From assembly GCA_900551495.1 (NCBI GenBank), contig URWG01000095.1:1-7232 (forward strand): a DNA stretch of 7,232 bases, written 5' to 3'. The notes under the pieces were generated by a model. That model made no database searches and was not told the origin of the DNA. It worked only from the letters and a program-made list of their open reading frames with translations. Within the stretch, counting starts at the first letter, position 1. The number at the start of each line of letters is the position of its first letter. The position numbers and the translations under genes are program-made. Origin of the DNA: an uncultured Eubacteriales bacterium. Lineage in GTDB: Bacteria > Bacillota > Clostridia > Oscillospirales > Oscillospiraceae. This document shows positions 1 to 6,429 of this stretch, in pieces.

Positions 1-14
1 GTCTCCCTTTTTTT

Positions 15-50
15 CACCCTGTCCCAGGGTGTTGCACTTCGAATTATAAC
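15..50. repeat. 7-bp palindrome followed by a possible IS-end-like motif
   Basis: Bases 15-31 form a perfect hairpin, CACCCTG / CAGGGTG with a 3-base loop. It is preceded by a T-run (8-14), so on neither strand does it have the trailing T-tract of a terminator. The next bases, GTTGCACTTCGAATTATAA (31-49), resemble in style the terminal repeats of IS30-family elements, which often contain GTTGCACTT. That likeness is from memory and no transposase is visible, so this is at best an IS end or relic at the window edge. Confidence 0.3.
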
Positions 51-57
51 CTGCCCA

Positions 58-77
58 CCTCCCTCGTCAGAGGGAGG
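58..77. repeat. short palindromic repeat, probably a dispersed intergenic element
   Basis: CCTCCCTC (58-65) and GAGGGAGG (70-77) pair perfectly around a GTCA loop. Similar CTCCCTC...GAGGGAG palindromes recur between genes in many gut Clostridia genomes; that is recollection, not a search. The hairpin has no following T-run on the + strand, so it is not an obvious terminator. Confidence 0.45.
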
Positions 78-127
78 CTGATGTGCTGCTGTATTTTCGA
101 GACAATAGGTCCTTTGACTGACCGGAC

Positions 128-145
128 TCCATCCTTTAGGATGGA
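128..145. repeat. 8-bp palindrome TCCATCCT/AGGATGGA
   Basis: TCCATCCT (128-135) and AGGATGGA (138-145) are perfect inverted copies separated by two T residues, so a folded form would have a 7-bp stem and 4-base loop. The following sequence is only moderately T-rich (CTCTTCTTAT), so a + strand terminator is possible but weak. It lies about 35 bases before the large open frame begins to be stop-free. Confidence 0.35.
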
Positions 146-237
146 ACTCTTCTTATACTTCGAAACGGCGCCGAGCATAGAGGAGCACTGCGAACTCGGA
201 GGTAATCAAGGGTGGCGATCCGGAAACGTATTGCGCG

Positions 238-3099
238 GTGATTCCCGAGGACCGATACGAGCCGGAGATGCAGAAGGCGGCGGAACGGGCGCGGCAGGTG
301 GGCGTATCCGTCACCTACGTTGCCGGACCGCTGAACGTGACAGGCAGGGACGGCGAATACTACGGCGCGGAAGCCGTGTATGACCCCGAGGCGAAGAAGA
401 TCGTCGCCAAGGCGGACAGCGTGAGCTTTGATCCGGAGCAGCTTATCGAGCACGAGCTCTTTCACGATCGGGCAAACGGGCGTCCGGAGCTGGTACGGGA
501 GATTGCGGACGAGATCCGCAAGAATTTCGACGAGGCGGAATTCAATCGGATCGCGGAGCTGTATTTGCAGACGTATCGCGGCGCGGTGGACGGAAGCACG
601 GAAACGGTCGAGGAGGAAATCCTCGCCGACGCCTACGCGGGAATGAACCGCTTCCGCAGCACGAACACGGCGCAGTACCGCGAAACGGTGCAGCGGGCGG
701 CGGATTCGCCGAGGTATATTCCACCGACAAACGAAAACGCCGCAGCCCTTGCAAGGCGCGGCGTGGGAGACGACGGAAAGACGAAGCTCTCCTTTGCGGG
801 AGAGCGGGCGAAAACTGCCAATGTACAGGCGCTGCGGGACGCACAGGAGATGGAAACCATCGGCGCGGACATGGAAAGCATCCGCAAGGCGACCGGCTGG
901 CACAAGGGCAGAGACGGCAAGTGGCGCTTTGAGATCGATGACAGCGGGATGCGGTTTGAGCGAAGCGGCGAACGGCGAGGAATCGACCGCAGCACGGCGA
1001 TGCGCGAATATAACCGAAGCTGGAACGTGCTGACAGGCAGAGAAATGACGGAACAGCAGAGAAGCGCTCTCAGACGATACATCAATGAGGCGAACGGTGG
1101 CAGCTTTGACGAAGCCCTGTACCGTCAGCTTGCCGACGAATTCGGAAGCGCGTTCGAGGATTATGCTGCTGCGCTGGAAGCGAGAAAAGAAAGTCGGGAT
1201 TACTCCGAGGGAAAGGTACTTGCGGATTACCTGCGGCATGATGCGCTGTTTGCGGCATATCCGGAGCTGCGCAACACCGAAATTATCTTCGAAAAAATGG
1301 AGGACGGAGAAAACGGCTACTATTCTGCGAAGGAAAACGCGATTCACCTGAGCGGCAAGCTGAAAAACGCGCCGGAGAAAACGCTGATTCACGAAATCCA
1401 GCACGCGATTCAAAAATACGAGGGCTTCTCCGGCGGGTCCAGCCCGGAATACTGGGCGCGGAAGGACTACGAAAACGGGACCTCCGTCTCCGAGCGTCTG
1501 CAAAAGCGGTATGACGATCTTCTGAACGGGTTAAGCCGCGAGAATCAGAACCGCTATATCCGGTATACGGAGCTGGAGCGGGAGCTGGGACGGCTGTTCC
1601 TTGCAGACGAAAACAGCGAGGACGGCAGAAAATACGCAAGGCTGGAAGCGGAGCAGGACAAGCTCTACGAGGAGCTGTGGCAAAACGAATGGTTCCGAAA
1701 GCTGCTGGATCTTGACCGAAAAATCGGGAATCCGAGCGAGGAATATTACCGACTGTACCGCAACACCGCCGGAGAGATCGAAGCGAGAGACAGCGAAAAT
1801 CGCCGAGGGCTGACCGCAGAGCAGCGAAAGGAAACCGCGCCGGACTACGGGAACGAGGATACGGTGCTGGCGGAACGTGGTGACGGCTATAGCATCGTTG
1901 AGCCGTTTACGGATGAAAACGGGAAGCGATACGAAAACGCCGTTCTTCTTGACACAGACTTCTTCGATGGAATATCACCAAGAAACTGGGGGCAAAAGCT
2001 TAAGCAGTATGTTGAGAGCAGAGCTGAAAACTCGCCGCTTATTATGACGGTGCAGGACGAAAAGGGTAATTCACAGTCTGTGCAGCTTGCGGGAAAGCGG
2101 GACAGAGTAAAAAAAGGCGGAAATGTACATCCGGTACTTTCGGAGCTGTACGAGACATCAGACAATATAAGTAAACTTGCAGTGATACATATCGATGAAA
2201 TTGCAGAGATTTCAGAGGAAAGCAATCCGTATTACACGGGCGAAAGCACTCACGGGTGGCTCGATGAGCATGGATGGATACACAGAAACGCTAATGTGGT
2301 CAACGCAAGGAACGGTGCTATCTATAATCTCACTTTCGATATAGCTAAAACGAGGGATGGTCGAACAATTCTCTATGCTACGAAGGGCAAAATAAAAAAA
2401 GTTGGAGACGCTCAAGTGCACTCTCTGAAAATCAGAGGCGCGGAACAGAACTCCAACCTTGCCAATAGTATACGCCAAGGTACGGAGAAAAGTCAAGGGG
2501 GAGGAGTAAAATTTTCTCTTGCGAACGAGAGCGACGGAGAATACCTCTCCCTTGCCGAGAAATACCGGGACGGGACGGCTTCCGAGGAGGAGACAAAGCG
2601 GCTGCAGGAGATGGTGGACGCTGCGGCGGAGGCGGCGCTGGAGGACAGCGAAGCGCGCATGGAGCCGTGGAATCGGTGGGACGGAGACGGAAAGCTCGTC
2701 AAGGTCTACCATACGACCAACGAACAGTTCACGGTATTCGACCGAAAGAAGCTCGGCGGGATGACGGACGATAATGCGTCAACTCCCCTGCTCGCGGCGA
2801 CGGCGCACGTCGGGCACTGGTTCAATACGAGCGCCACCAAGGTCAAGGAGCGTGCGAGGACAAAGCACACGATCGCGGCGTATTTGGACATCAAAAGACC
2901 GTATGTTGCGGGGACCGTCGAAGGACTGGCAAACGATATAGCGGAATACACGGACGCGGAGCCGGGCGAGGACTGGGATTACAGGGGATACACGCCGAAG
3001 CGGATCGCGAAGCGTTTCATCGATCACCTTGAATGGAACGGGTATGACGGCGTACTCGACACACACAGCTTTTACAGAACACCGTTTGGTGGGGAATAA
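238..3099 (+). CDS. phage/ICE polyvalent protein fragment: two HExxH modules and an ADP-ribosyltransferase-like C-terminus
   Basis: This 953-residue open frame is a chain of modules typical of phage and conjugative-element 'polyvalent' proteins, thought to enter the recipient cell with the DNA. Residues 1-140 hold H72ELFH76 and a downstream E127xxAD, a zinc-peptidase arrangement. Residues 195-535 look like polyvalent-associated domain LPD23: TGWHKGRDGKWRFEIDD near 219-235, H385EIQH389 followed by EGFSGG, then AGEIEAR at 511-517. Residues 555-735 form an alpha/beta module, perhaps LPD3- or BECR-nuclease-like (uncertain). Residues 818-953 resemble polyvalent ADP-ribosyltransferases (VYHTT at 823-827, GHWFNTS, YLDIKRPYV, GYDGV). 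The GTG at 238 has no ribosome site and the frame stays open back to a stop at 178-180, so the 5' end is probably missing. The C-terminus ends abruptly after PFGGE, short of the usual strand with the catalytic region. Product enzymatic activity is inference; the mobile-element origin is fairly secure. Confidence 0.8.
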   Translation: MIPEDRYEPEMQKAAERARQVGVSVTYVAGPLNVTGRDGEYYGAEAVYDPEAKKIVAKADSVSFDPEQLIEHELFHDRANGRPELVREIADEIRKNFDEAEFNRIAELYLQTYRGAVDGSTETVEEEILADAYAGMNRFRSTNTAQYRETVQRAADSPRYIPPTNENAAALARRGVGDDGKTKLSFAGERAKTANVQALRDAQEMETIGADMESIRKATGWHKGRDGKWRFEIDDSGMRFERSGERRGIDRSTAMREYNRSWNVLTGREMTEQQRSALRRYINEANGGSFDEALYRQLADEFGSAFEDYAAALEARKESRDYSEGKVLADYLRHDALFAAYPELRNTEIIFEKMEDGENGYYSAKENAIHLSGKLKNAPEKTLIHEIQHAIQKYEGFSGGSSPEYWARKDYENGTSVSERLQKRYDDLLNGLSRENQNRYIRYTELERELGRLFLADENSEDGRKYARLEAEQDKLYEELWQNEWFRKLLDLDRKIGNPSEEYYRLYRNTAGEIEARDSENRRGLTAEQRKETAPDYGNEDTVLAERGDGYSIVEPFTDENGKRYENAVLLDTDFFDGISPRNWGQKLKQYVESRAENSPLIMTVQDEKGNSQSVQLAGKRDRVKKGGNVHPVLSELYETSDNISKLAVIHIDEIAEISEESNPYYTGESTHGWLDEHGWIHRNANVVNARNGAIYNLTFDIAKTRDGRTILYATKGKIKKVGDAQVHSLKIRGAEQNSNLANSIRQGTEKSQGGGVKFSLANESDGEYLSLAEKYRDGTASEEETKRLQEMVDAAAEAALEDSEARMEPWNRWDGDGKLVKVYHTTNEQFTVFDRKKLGGMTDDNASTPLLAATAHVGHWFNTSATKVKERARTKHTIAAYLDIKRPYVAGTVEGLANDIAEYTDAEPGEDWDYRGYTPKRIAKRFIDHLEWNGYDGVLDTHSFYRTPFGGE

Positions 3100-3131
3100 A
3101 AAGCGTCCTGCACGGAGTTTTGTGCAGGACG
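3098..3131 (-). terminator. rho-independent terminator of the lipoprotein gene
   Basis: CGTCCTGCAC (3104-3113) and GTGCAGGACG (3122-3131) form a perfect 10-bp stem with an 8-base loop. Read on the - strand, the stem is followed by CTTTTTATT, the expected T-tract, and it starts only 12 bases after the lipoprotein stop codon. On the + strand the trailing sequence (TGCGCTTTACG) is poor, so termination of the polyvalent frame from the other side would be weak. The T-tract overlaps the stop codon of that convergent gene. Confidence 0.85.
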
Positions 3132-3143
3132 TGCGCTTTACGA

Positions 3144-3608
3144 TCATTCAACGCTCGGGTCGTATACGAACGAGGTACCGTCGGTCGGCTTGAACTGAAC
3201 GTTGCCCTCGGTGCTTATCAGGACAAGCGTTTCGCTGTCCCTGATCTCGAAGGAATAGACACCGCCTTGCGAGGTCGCAATCAGCCGGTTGCCCTTCAGC
3301 TCAAAATTCCCGACCACGGCATAGGAAACGAACGGGGAGAGGCTGAGGACAAAGCTACTGTCGTCAAGGTTGAGCGTAAGTGCCGGCTGAAAAAACTCGT
3401 CGTTGCTTTCAACGAAGCCTTCGTCGTCGAGAGAGGAAGCCGCCTGCTGATATTCGCTGTTCGTTTCGGAGGGGAAAAGAGACGCGGACGGCTCTCCCAC
3501 CATGTTATATCGTCCGGCGCGCAGAGTGACTGCGGGGGAGTCGGACCGGCAGCCGCCCGCGAGAAGCAAAACGACGAGGCAAGCTATCAGGCAGCAAGGA
3601 CGCTTCAT
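3144..3608 (-). CDS. small secreted lipoprotein, function unknown
   Basis: This 154-residue protein begins with a lipoprotein signal peptide: MKRP, a hydrophobic stretch (residues 6-17), and AGGC with the lipidated cysteine at position 20. The mature part should be anchored on the outside of the membrane. The start at 3608 is preferred over an in-frame ATG 27 codons upstream because AAAGGAG lies 9 bases before it and the signal peptide begins there. After a low-complexity acidic/serine linker (about 40-72), residues 76-150 are beta-rich: a 'LTLNLDDSSFVLSLSPFVSY' stretch, then 'VGNFELKGNRLIATSQGGVYSFEI'-type strands. This resembles the small sheet domain found in many Firmicutes lipoproteins and at the end of some BlaR1-type sensors, which is a family impression only. 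It is a single-gene unit with its own promoter and terminator. No enzyme motif is visible. Confidence 0.8.
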   Translation of the reverse strand: MKRPCCLIACLVVLLLAGGCRSDSPAVTLRAGRYNMVGEPSASLFPSETNSEYQQAASSLDDEGFVESNDEFFQPALTLNLDDSSFVLSLSPFVSYAVVGNFELKGNRLIATSQGGVYSFEIRDSETLVLISTEGNVQFKPTDGTSFVYDPSVE

Positions 3609-3638
3609 ACGATAGATCTCCTTTCCCGGCAAACGGGG

Positions 3639-3667
3639 ATTATGCCGCAAGGGTGGGGTGCCGTCAT
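3639..3667 (-). promoter_or_regulatory. candidate promoter of the lipoprotein gene
   Basis: On the - strand, ATGACG (3667-3662) and CATAAT (3644-3639) are 17 bases apart and end 30 bases before the start codon. The -10 matches five of six consensus bases and the -35 four of six. The -35 sits inside a small inverted repeat (CCGTC-ATC-GACGG, 3661-3673) that could be an operator. Confidence 0.45.
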
Positions 3668-3716
3668 CGACGGTGTTTTCGTGCGGCAAACCGACGCTTC
3701 AAAGGCTGAAATATAC

Positions 3717-3745
3717 AAAAAGAGCACGCCACGCGTGCTCTTTTT
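3717..3745 (-). terminator. strong terminator after tRNA-Leu (symmetrical)
   Basis: AAAAAGAGCACG (3717-3728) pairs over 12 bp with CGTGCTCTTTTT (3734-3745) around a 5-base loop. On the - strand it directly follows the tRNA CCA end, sharing its last base, and ends in TTTTTGT. Because the arms end in A5/T5 it would also work on the + strand. Confidence 0.9.
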
Positions 3746-3829
3746 GGTGCGAGTGATGCGACTTGAACGCACACGACGGTTGTCACACGCACCTCAAACG
3801 TGCCTGTCTACCTATTCCAGCACACTCGC
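3745..3829 (-). tRNA. tRNA-Leu, anticodon GAG
   Basis: The - strand folds as a class II tRNA of 85 bases with encoded CCA. The acceptor arms GCGAGTG (3829-3823) and CACTCGC (3755-3749) pair over 7 bp, followed by discriminator A and CCA. The D-region reads CTGGAATAGGTAGACAG, typical of leucine tRNAs. The anticodon arm is CACGT-TTGAGGT-GCGTG, giving anticodon GAG at 3795-3793, which reads CUC/CUU. A long variable arm of about a dozen bases follows, then the T arm GTGCG-TTCAAGT-CGCAT. The long variable arm, D-loop and A73 all agree with leucine identity. It is a lone tRNA gene with a near-perfect promoter and strong terminator. Confidence 0.95.
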
Positions 3830-3848
3830 ATTTGCAATTTGCTCTGCT

Positions 3849-3877
3849 ATTATACGAAGTATTTTCCGCTTTGTCAA
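3849..3877 (-). promoter_or_regulatory. full-consensus promoter of tRNA-Leu
   Basis: On the - strand TTGACA (3877-3872) and TATAAT (3854-3849) are both exact consensus hexamers, 17 bases apart. The -10 ends 19 bases before the mature tRNA 5' end, leaving a short leader for RNase P to remove. The strength fits a stable RNA gene. Confidence 0.93.
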
Positions 3878-3892
3878 CACCTTTTTTCGGGC

Positions 3893-3921
3893 TTGCGGTT
3901 TTTTTCTCTCTCTGCTACAAT
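3893..3921 (+). promoter_or_regulatory. promoter of rsmE
   Basis: TTGCGG (3893-3898) and TACAAT (3916-3921) are 17 bases apart, with the -10 matching five of six consensus bases. The expected start lies near 3928, leaving about a 28-base leader that carries the GAGGTGA ribosome site at 3945-3951. The -35 is 15 bases from the divergent tRNA -35. Confidence 0.75.
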
Positions 3922-3955
3922 AAAGATGTAGAAAACTGCTTTTTGAGGTGAGCTT

Positions 3956-4687
3956 ATGCCACACTTTTTTGTTTCCCCGCATGAGGTGAATACGAGATTT
4001 ATGGTCCTGACCGGTGAGAACGCTGCCCATGCACGGGTGCTGCGGCTGAAAAACGGCGATGAGGTCACCGTTTGCGACGGCAGCGGCACGGATTACCGCT
4101 GCACCGTCTCCGATGTCGCCGTCGGTCAGATCAGCCTTGCGGTACATGCGGTCGTTCCCGCGCGGAGCGAGGCGGCGGTCGAATGCTCGGTCTATATGGC
4201 GTTTGCCAAGGCGGATAAATTTGAGCACGTCATCCAAAAGGCGACGGAGCTGGGCGCGGCGGAGCTGGTGTGCTTCCCGTCGAGCCGCTGCGTCTCCCGA
4301 CCGGAGGAGCGGGCGCTGGAAAAGAAGCTTGAGCGCTGGCAGAAGATCGCAGCCTCCGCTGCCGAGCAGTCCCGACGCGGACGGGTCCCCAAGGTGCTGG
4401 CGCTGCCCTCCTATGCGGCGGCGCTGGAACGGGCGGCGAAGGCGGAGCTTGCCGTCTGCTTTTATGAAAACGAGCAGAGCCGCACCTTCCGCGCTGCGAT
4501 CGAGGCTGCGCCCTTCCGCACCGCTGCGCTTCTGACCGGACCGGAGGGCGGCTTCAGCACGGAGGAGATCGACCGAGCCGCCGCTGCGGGATTGCAGATC
4601 TGCACCCTCGGCAGACGAATCCTGCGCTGTGAGACGGCGCCGCTCTGCGCTCTGTCCGCGCTGATGTATGCCGCGGGTGAATTCTGA
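3956..4687 (+). CDS. rsmE: 16S rRNA (uracil-1498-N3)-methyltransferase
   Basis: RsmE methylates N3 of U1498 in 16S rRNA of the small subunit using S-adenosylmethionine. The 243-residue length is normal for this SPOUT-fold family. The N-terminal PUA-like RNA-binding part (1-70) opens with MPHFFV and contains H25ARVLR30. The catalytic half carries KADKFEHVIQKATELG (85-100), the AEQSRRGRVP segment (136-145), the SAM-loop GPEGGF (195-200) and the knot motif LGRRILRCETA (218-228), all at expected positions. The start has GAGGTGA five bases upstream. In many Firmicutes rsmE follows prmA; here it has its own promoter and its upstream neighbour is a divergent tRNA gene. No hairpin terminator follows, so some transcription may read into pssA. 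Confidence 0.97.
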   Translation: MPHFFVSPHEVNTRFMVLTGENAAHARVLRLKNGDEVTVCDGSGTDYRCTVSDVAVGQISLAVHAVVPARSEAAVECSVYMAFAKADKFEHVIQKATELGAAELVCFPSSRCVSRPEERALEKKLERWQKIAASAAEQSRRGRVPKVLALPSYAAALERAAKAELAVCFYENEQSRTFRAAIEAAPFRTAALLTGPEGGFSTEEIDRAAAAGLQICTLGRRILRCETAPLCALSALMYAAGEF

Positions 4688-4708
4688 ACCTTTTATTAAA
4701 GACACCCC

Positions 4709-4737
4709 TTGACGAATTGCGACGAATGAGAGATAAT
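4709..4737 (+). promoter_or_regulatory. promoter of the pssA-lipid kinase operon
   Basis: TTGACG (4709-4714) and GATAAT (4732-4737) are spaced 17 bases apart, each five of six to consensus. It lies 21 bases past the rsmE stop and about 60 bases before the pssA start. The leader (about 4744-4796) shows no clear attenuator or riboswitch; the ribosome site GAGGAG is at 4785-4790. Confidence 0.8.
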
Positions 4738-4796
4738 AAACAGTACGACGATCGAGTGTACAAAAAAGCCTTTGCGCTTTCGCTGAGGAGAAAGAT

Positions 4797-5477
4797 ATGA
4801 TTGGAATTTACGATTACACGGTCATTTTGACCTACATGAGCCTGCTGTCGGCGATCGCCGGCATGTCGCTGACGATGTGCGGACACCCCATTATCGCGAC
4901 GCTCTGCCTGCTGTTCTGCGGGCTTTGCGATATGTTTGACGGAAAGGTCGCCCGCACCAAGAAAAACCGCACGCAGGAGGAGAAGAGCTACGGCATCCAG
5001 ATCGACTCGCTGAGCGATGTGGTGGCGTTCGGCGTGCTTCCGGCGGTGATCTCCATCTCGCTGTGCCGTTCGCGGTGGTATGTGTTCGTGTTTGCGGCGT
5101 TCTTCGTGCTGGCTGGGCTGATCCGCCTCGCGTATTTTAACGTCACCGAGGAGCTGCGCCAGCAGGAGACGGACGAGTGCCGCAAGAACTATACCGGACT
5201 TCCGATCACCGCCTCGGCGCTGATCTTCCCGCTGTTTTTCTGCATCATCAGCGGATTTTGCATGTACTACGACGAAATCACGCTTTTTGCGCGGCTGTTT
5301 GAAAAATTGGGCTTCCGCATTGCATTGTGCGGGCTTTTGGGCGTGACGGGGCTGCTGTACATCCTGCCCTTCCGTCTGCGCAAGCCTCAATCGAAGGAAA
5401 TTTGGCTGATGCTGGGCGTCGGCGTGCTGATCGCGCTGTTCCTGCTCGGCGTTCTGCTCCGTAAGATGATTTTCTGA
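4797..5477 (+). CDS. pssA: CDP-diacylglycerol-serine O-phosphatidyltransferase
   Basis: This integral membrane enzyme would condense CDP-diacylglycerol with L-serine to give phosphatidylserine, the precursor of phosphatidylethanolamine. The CDP-alcohol phosphatidyltransferase signature is present: D45xxD48G49xxA52R53 ... G66xxxD70xxxD74, supplying the metal and CDP ligands. R110LAYFNV and the GLPI segment (134-137) favour serine as acceptor rather than glycerol phosphate or inositol. About six to eight hydrophobic segments are visible (about 10-28, 30-44, 75-90, 93-112, 138-155, 174-192, 202-222). The gap between R53 and G66 is 12 residues where the common signature has 8; the extra TKKNRTQEEKSY stretch seems usual in Clostridia homologues. 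The ATG has GAGGAG six bases upstream and its own promoter. No phosphatidylserine decarboxylase gene is in the window. Confidence 0.9.
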   Translation: MIGIYDYTVILTYMSLLSAIAGMSLTMCGHPIIATLCLLFCGLCDMFDGKVARTKKNRTQEEKSYGIQIDSLSDVVAFGVLPAVISISLCRSRWYVFVFAAFFVLAGLIRLAYFNVTEELRQQETDECRKNYTGLPITASALIFPLFFCIISGFCMYYDEITLFARLFEKLGFRIALCGLLGVTGLLYILPFRLRKPQSKEIWLMLGVGVLIALFLLGVLLRKMIF

Positions 5478-5481
5478 TGCC

Positions 5482-6429
5482 ATGAAAAAATTACTGCTCT
5501 TAATGAACCCCTGCTCGGGGAAGAAACGGGCAAACCGCGTTTTGGCGGATATTATTGCCGTGTTCAACCGCGGCGGCTGCGACGTGACGACGTACATGAC
5601 CGCCGCACGCGGAGATGCCACCGAGGTCGCGGCGGCGCGGGCGGCGGAGTTTGACGCGGTTGTCTGTATCGGCGGCGACGGCACCTTCAACGAGGTCATC
5701 TCCGGCATCTGCGCCTCCGGAACGGACACGCCGATCGGTTACATCCCCGCCGGAAGCACCAACGATTTTGCCAGCAGCCTGAAGATCCCGAAGAATCTGC
5801 TGCAGGCGGCGGAGACAATCGTCGCGGGAACGCCGCGCCGTCTCGATGTCGGCAAATTCAATGACCGCTATTTTTCCTATATCGCTTCCTTCGGCGCCTT
5901 TACCCGTACCTCCTATGCCACGCCGCAGAGCATGAAAAATGCGCTGGGACATTTGGCGTACCTGCTGGCGGGGGTCAAGGAGGTCGCCGCTATCCGCAGC
6001 ACGCACCTGCGCTTTACCACGGCGGAGGGCGCGGTGTATGAGGACGACTATATTTTCGGCGCGATCAGCAATTCGACCTCCGTTGCCGGCGTTCTGACGC
6101 TTGCGCCGGAGCTGGTGGATATGAATGACGGCGTATTTGAGCTGCTGCTCATCCGCAAGCCGAAAAACGCCATTGAGCTGAGCAACTGCGTCGTCTCCCT
6201 TTTGTCGCAGAAGTATGACACGCCGATGCTGACGCTTTCCTCTACCGCCCGCGTGACGGTGGAGGGTGCGCCCGATATGGACTGGACGCTTGACGGCGAG
6301 CACGCCCCCGGCGCCGCCTCCTGCACGGTCGAGAACCTGCATAACGCCGTCCGCGTGATTCTTTGCAGCGATGCGGACATTCCCGTTCTTTCGGCAAGCG
6401 GGGAGGAGACGGATGAGAACGGTCTGTAA
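5482..6429 (+). CDS. YegS/BmrU-family lipid kinase (diacylglycerol kinase type)
   Basis: The family phosphorylates diacylglycerol or related lipids with ATP, in bacteria chiefly to recycle diacylglycerol to phosphatidate; it is a soluble enzyme acting at the membrane face. The 315-residue length is standard. The N-terminal nucleotide-binding domain shows N9PCSGKK14, the GGDGTFNEV loop (64-72) and PAGSTNDFA (89-97). The C-terminal beta domain holds MNDGVFELLLI (214-224) and DGE (271-273), the usual metal and catalytic region. It starts 4 bases after the pssA stop with no strong ribosome site of its own, so translational coupling is likely. Next to pssA, a role in phosphatidate supply for CDP-diacylglycerol is sensible. 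Exact substrate (diacylglycerol, sphingoid or other lipid) cannot be read from the sequence. Confidence 0.93.
   Translation: MKKLLLLMNPCSGKKRANRVLADIIAVFNRGGCDVTTYMTAARGDATEVAAARAAEFDAVVCIGGDGTFNEVISGICASGTDTPIGYIPAGSTNDFASSLKIPKNLLQAAETIVAGTPRRLDVGKFNDRYFSYIASFGAFTRTSYATPQSMKNALGHLAYLLAGVKEVAAIRSTHLRFTTAEGAVYEDDYIFGAISNSTSVAGVLTLAPELVDMNDGVFELLLIRKPKNAIELSNCVVSLLSQKYDTPMLTLSSTARVTVEGAPDMDWTLDGEHAPGAASCTVENLHNAVRVILCSDADIPVLSASGEETDENGL

Noticed and set aside
81..383. 100-codon + strand frame starting at ATG 81
   Set aside because: It runs into the polyvalent gene in another frame, turning arginine/glycine-rich there, and has no convincing domain; the first part could be a relic but nothing supports it.
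136..1503. 455-codon open frame on the - strand opposite the polyvalent gene
   Set aside because: Its translation is arginine/alanine/leucine-rich without family motifs, while the + strand frame carries recognisable domains; long antisense frames are expected in GC-rich genes.
3609..3689. 27-codon upstream extension of the lipoprotein gene
   Set aside because: It would bury the signal peptide and covers the candidate promoter; the downstream ATG has a good ribosome site.
3120..3923. 267-codon + strand frame over the lipoprotein and tRNA genes
   Set aside because: It crosses a clear tRNA and two terminators and is antisense to a lipoprotein with signal peptide, lipobox and ribosome site.
4738..4796. 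Possible riboswitch or attenuator in the pssA leader
   Set aside because: The leader is only about 55 bases and shows no stable hairpin or T-run.
4554..5729. 391-codon - strand frame opposite rsmE, pssA and the kinase gene
   Set aside because: It spans three real genes and the pssA promoter and has a glutamine/arginine-rich translation without motifs.
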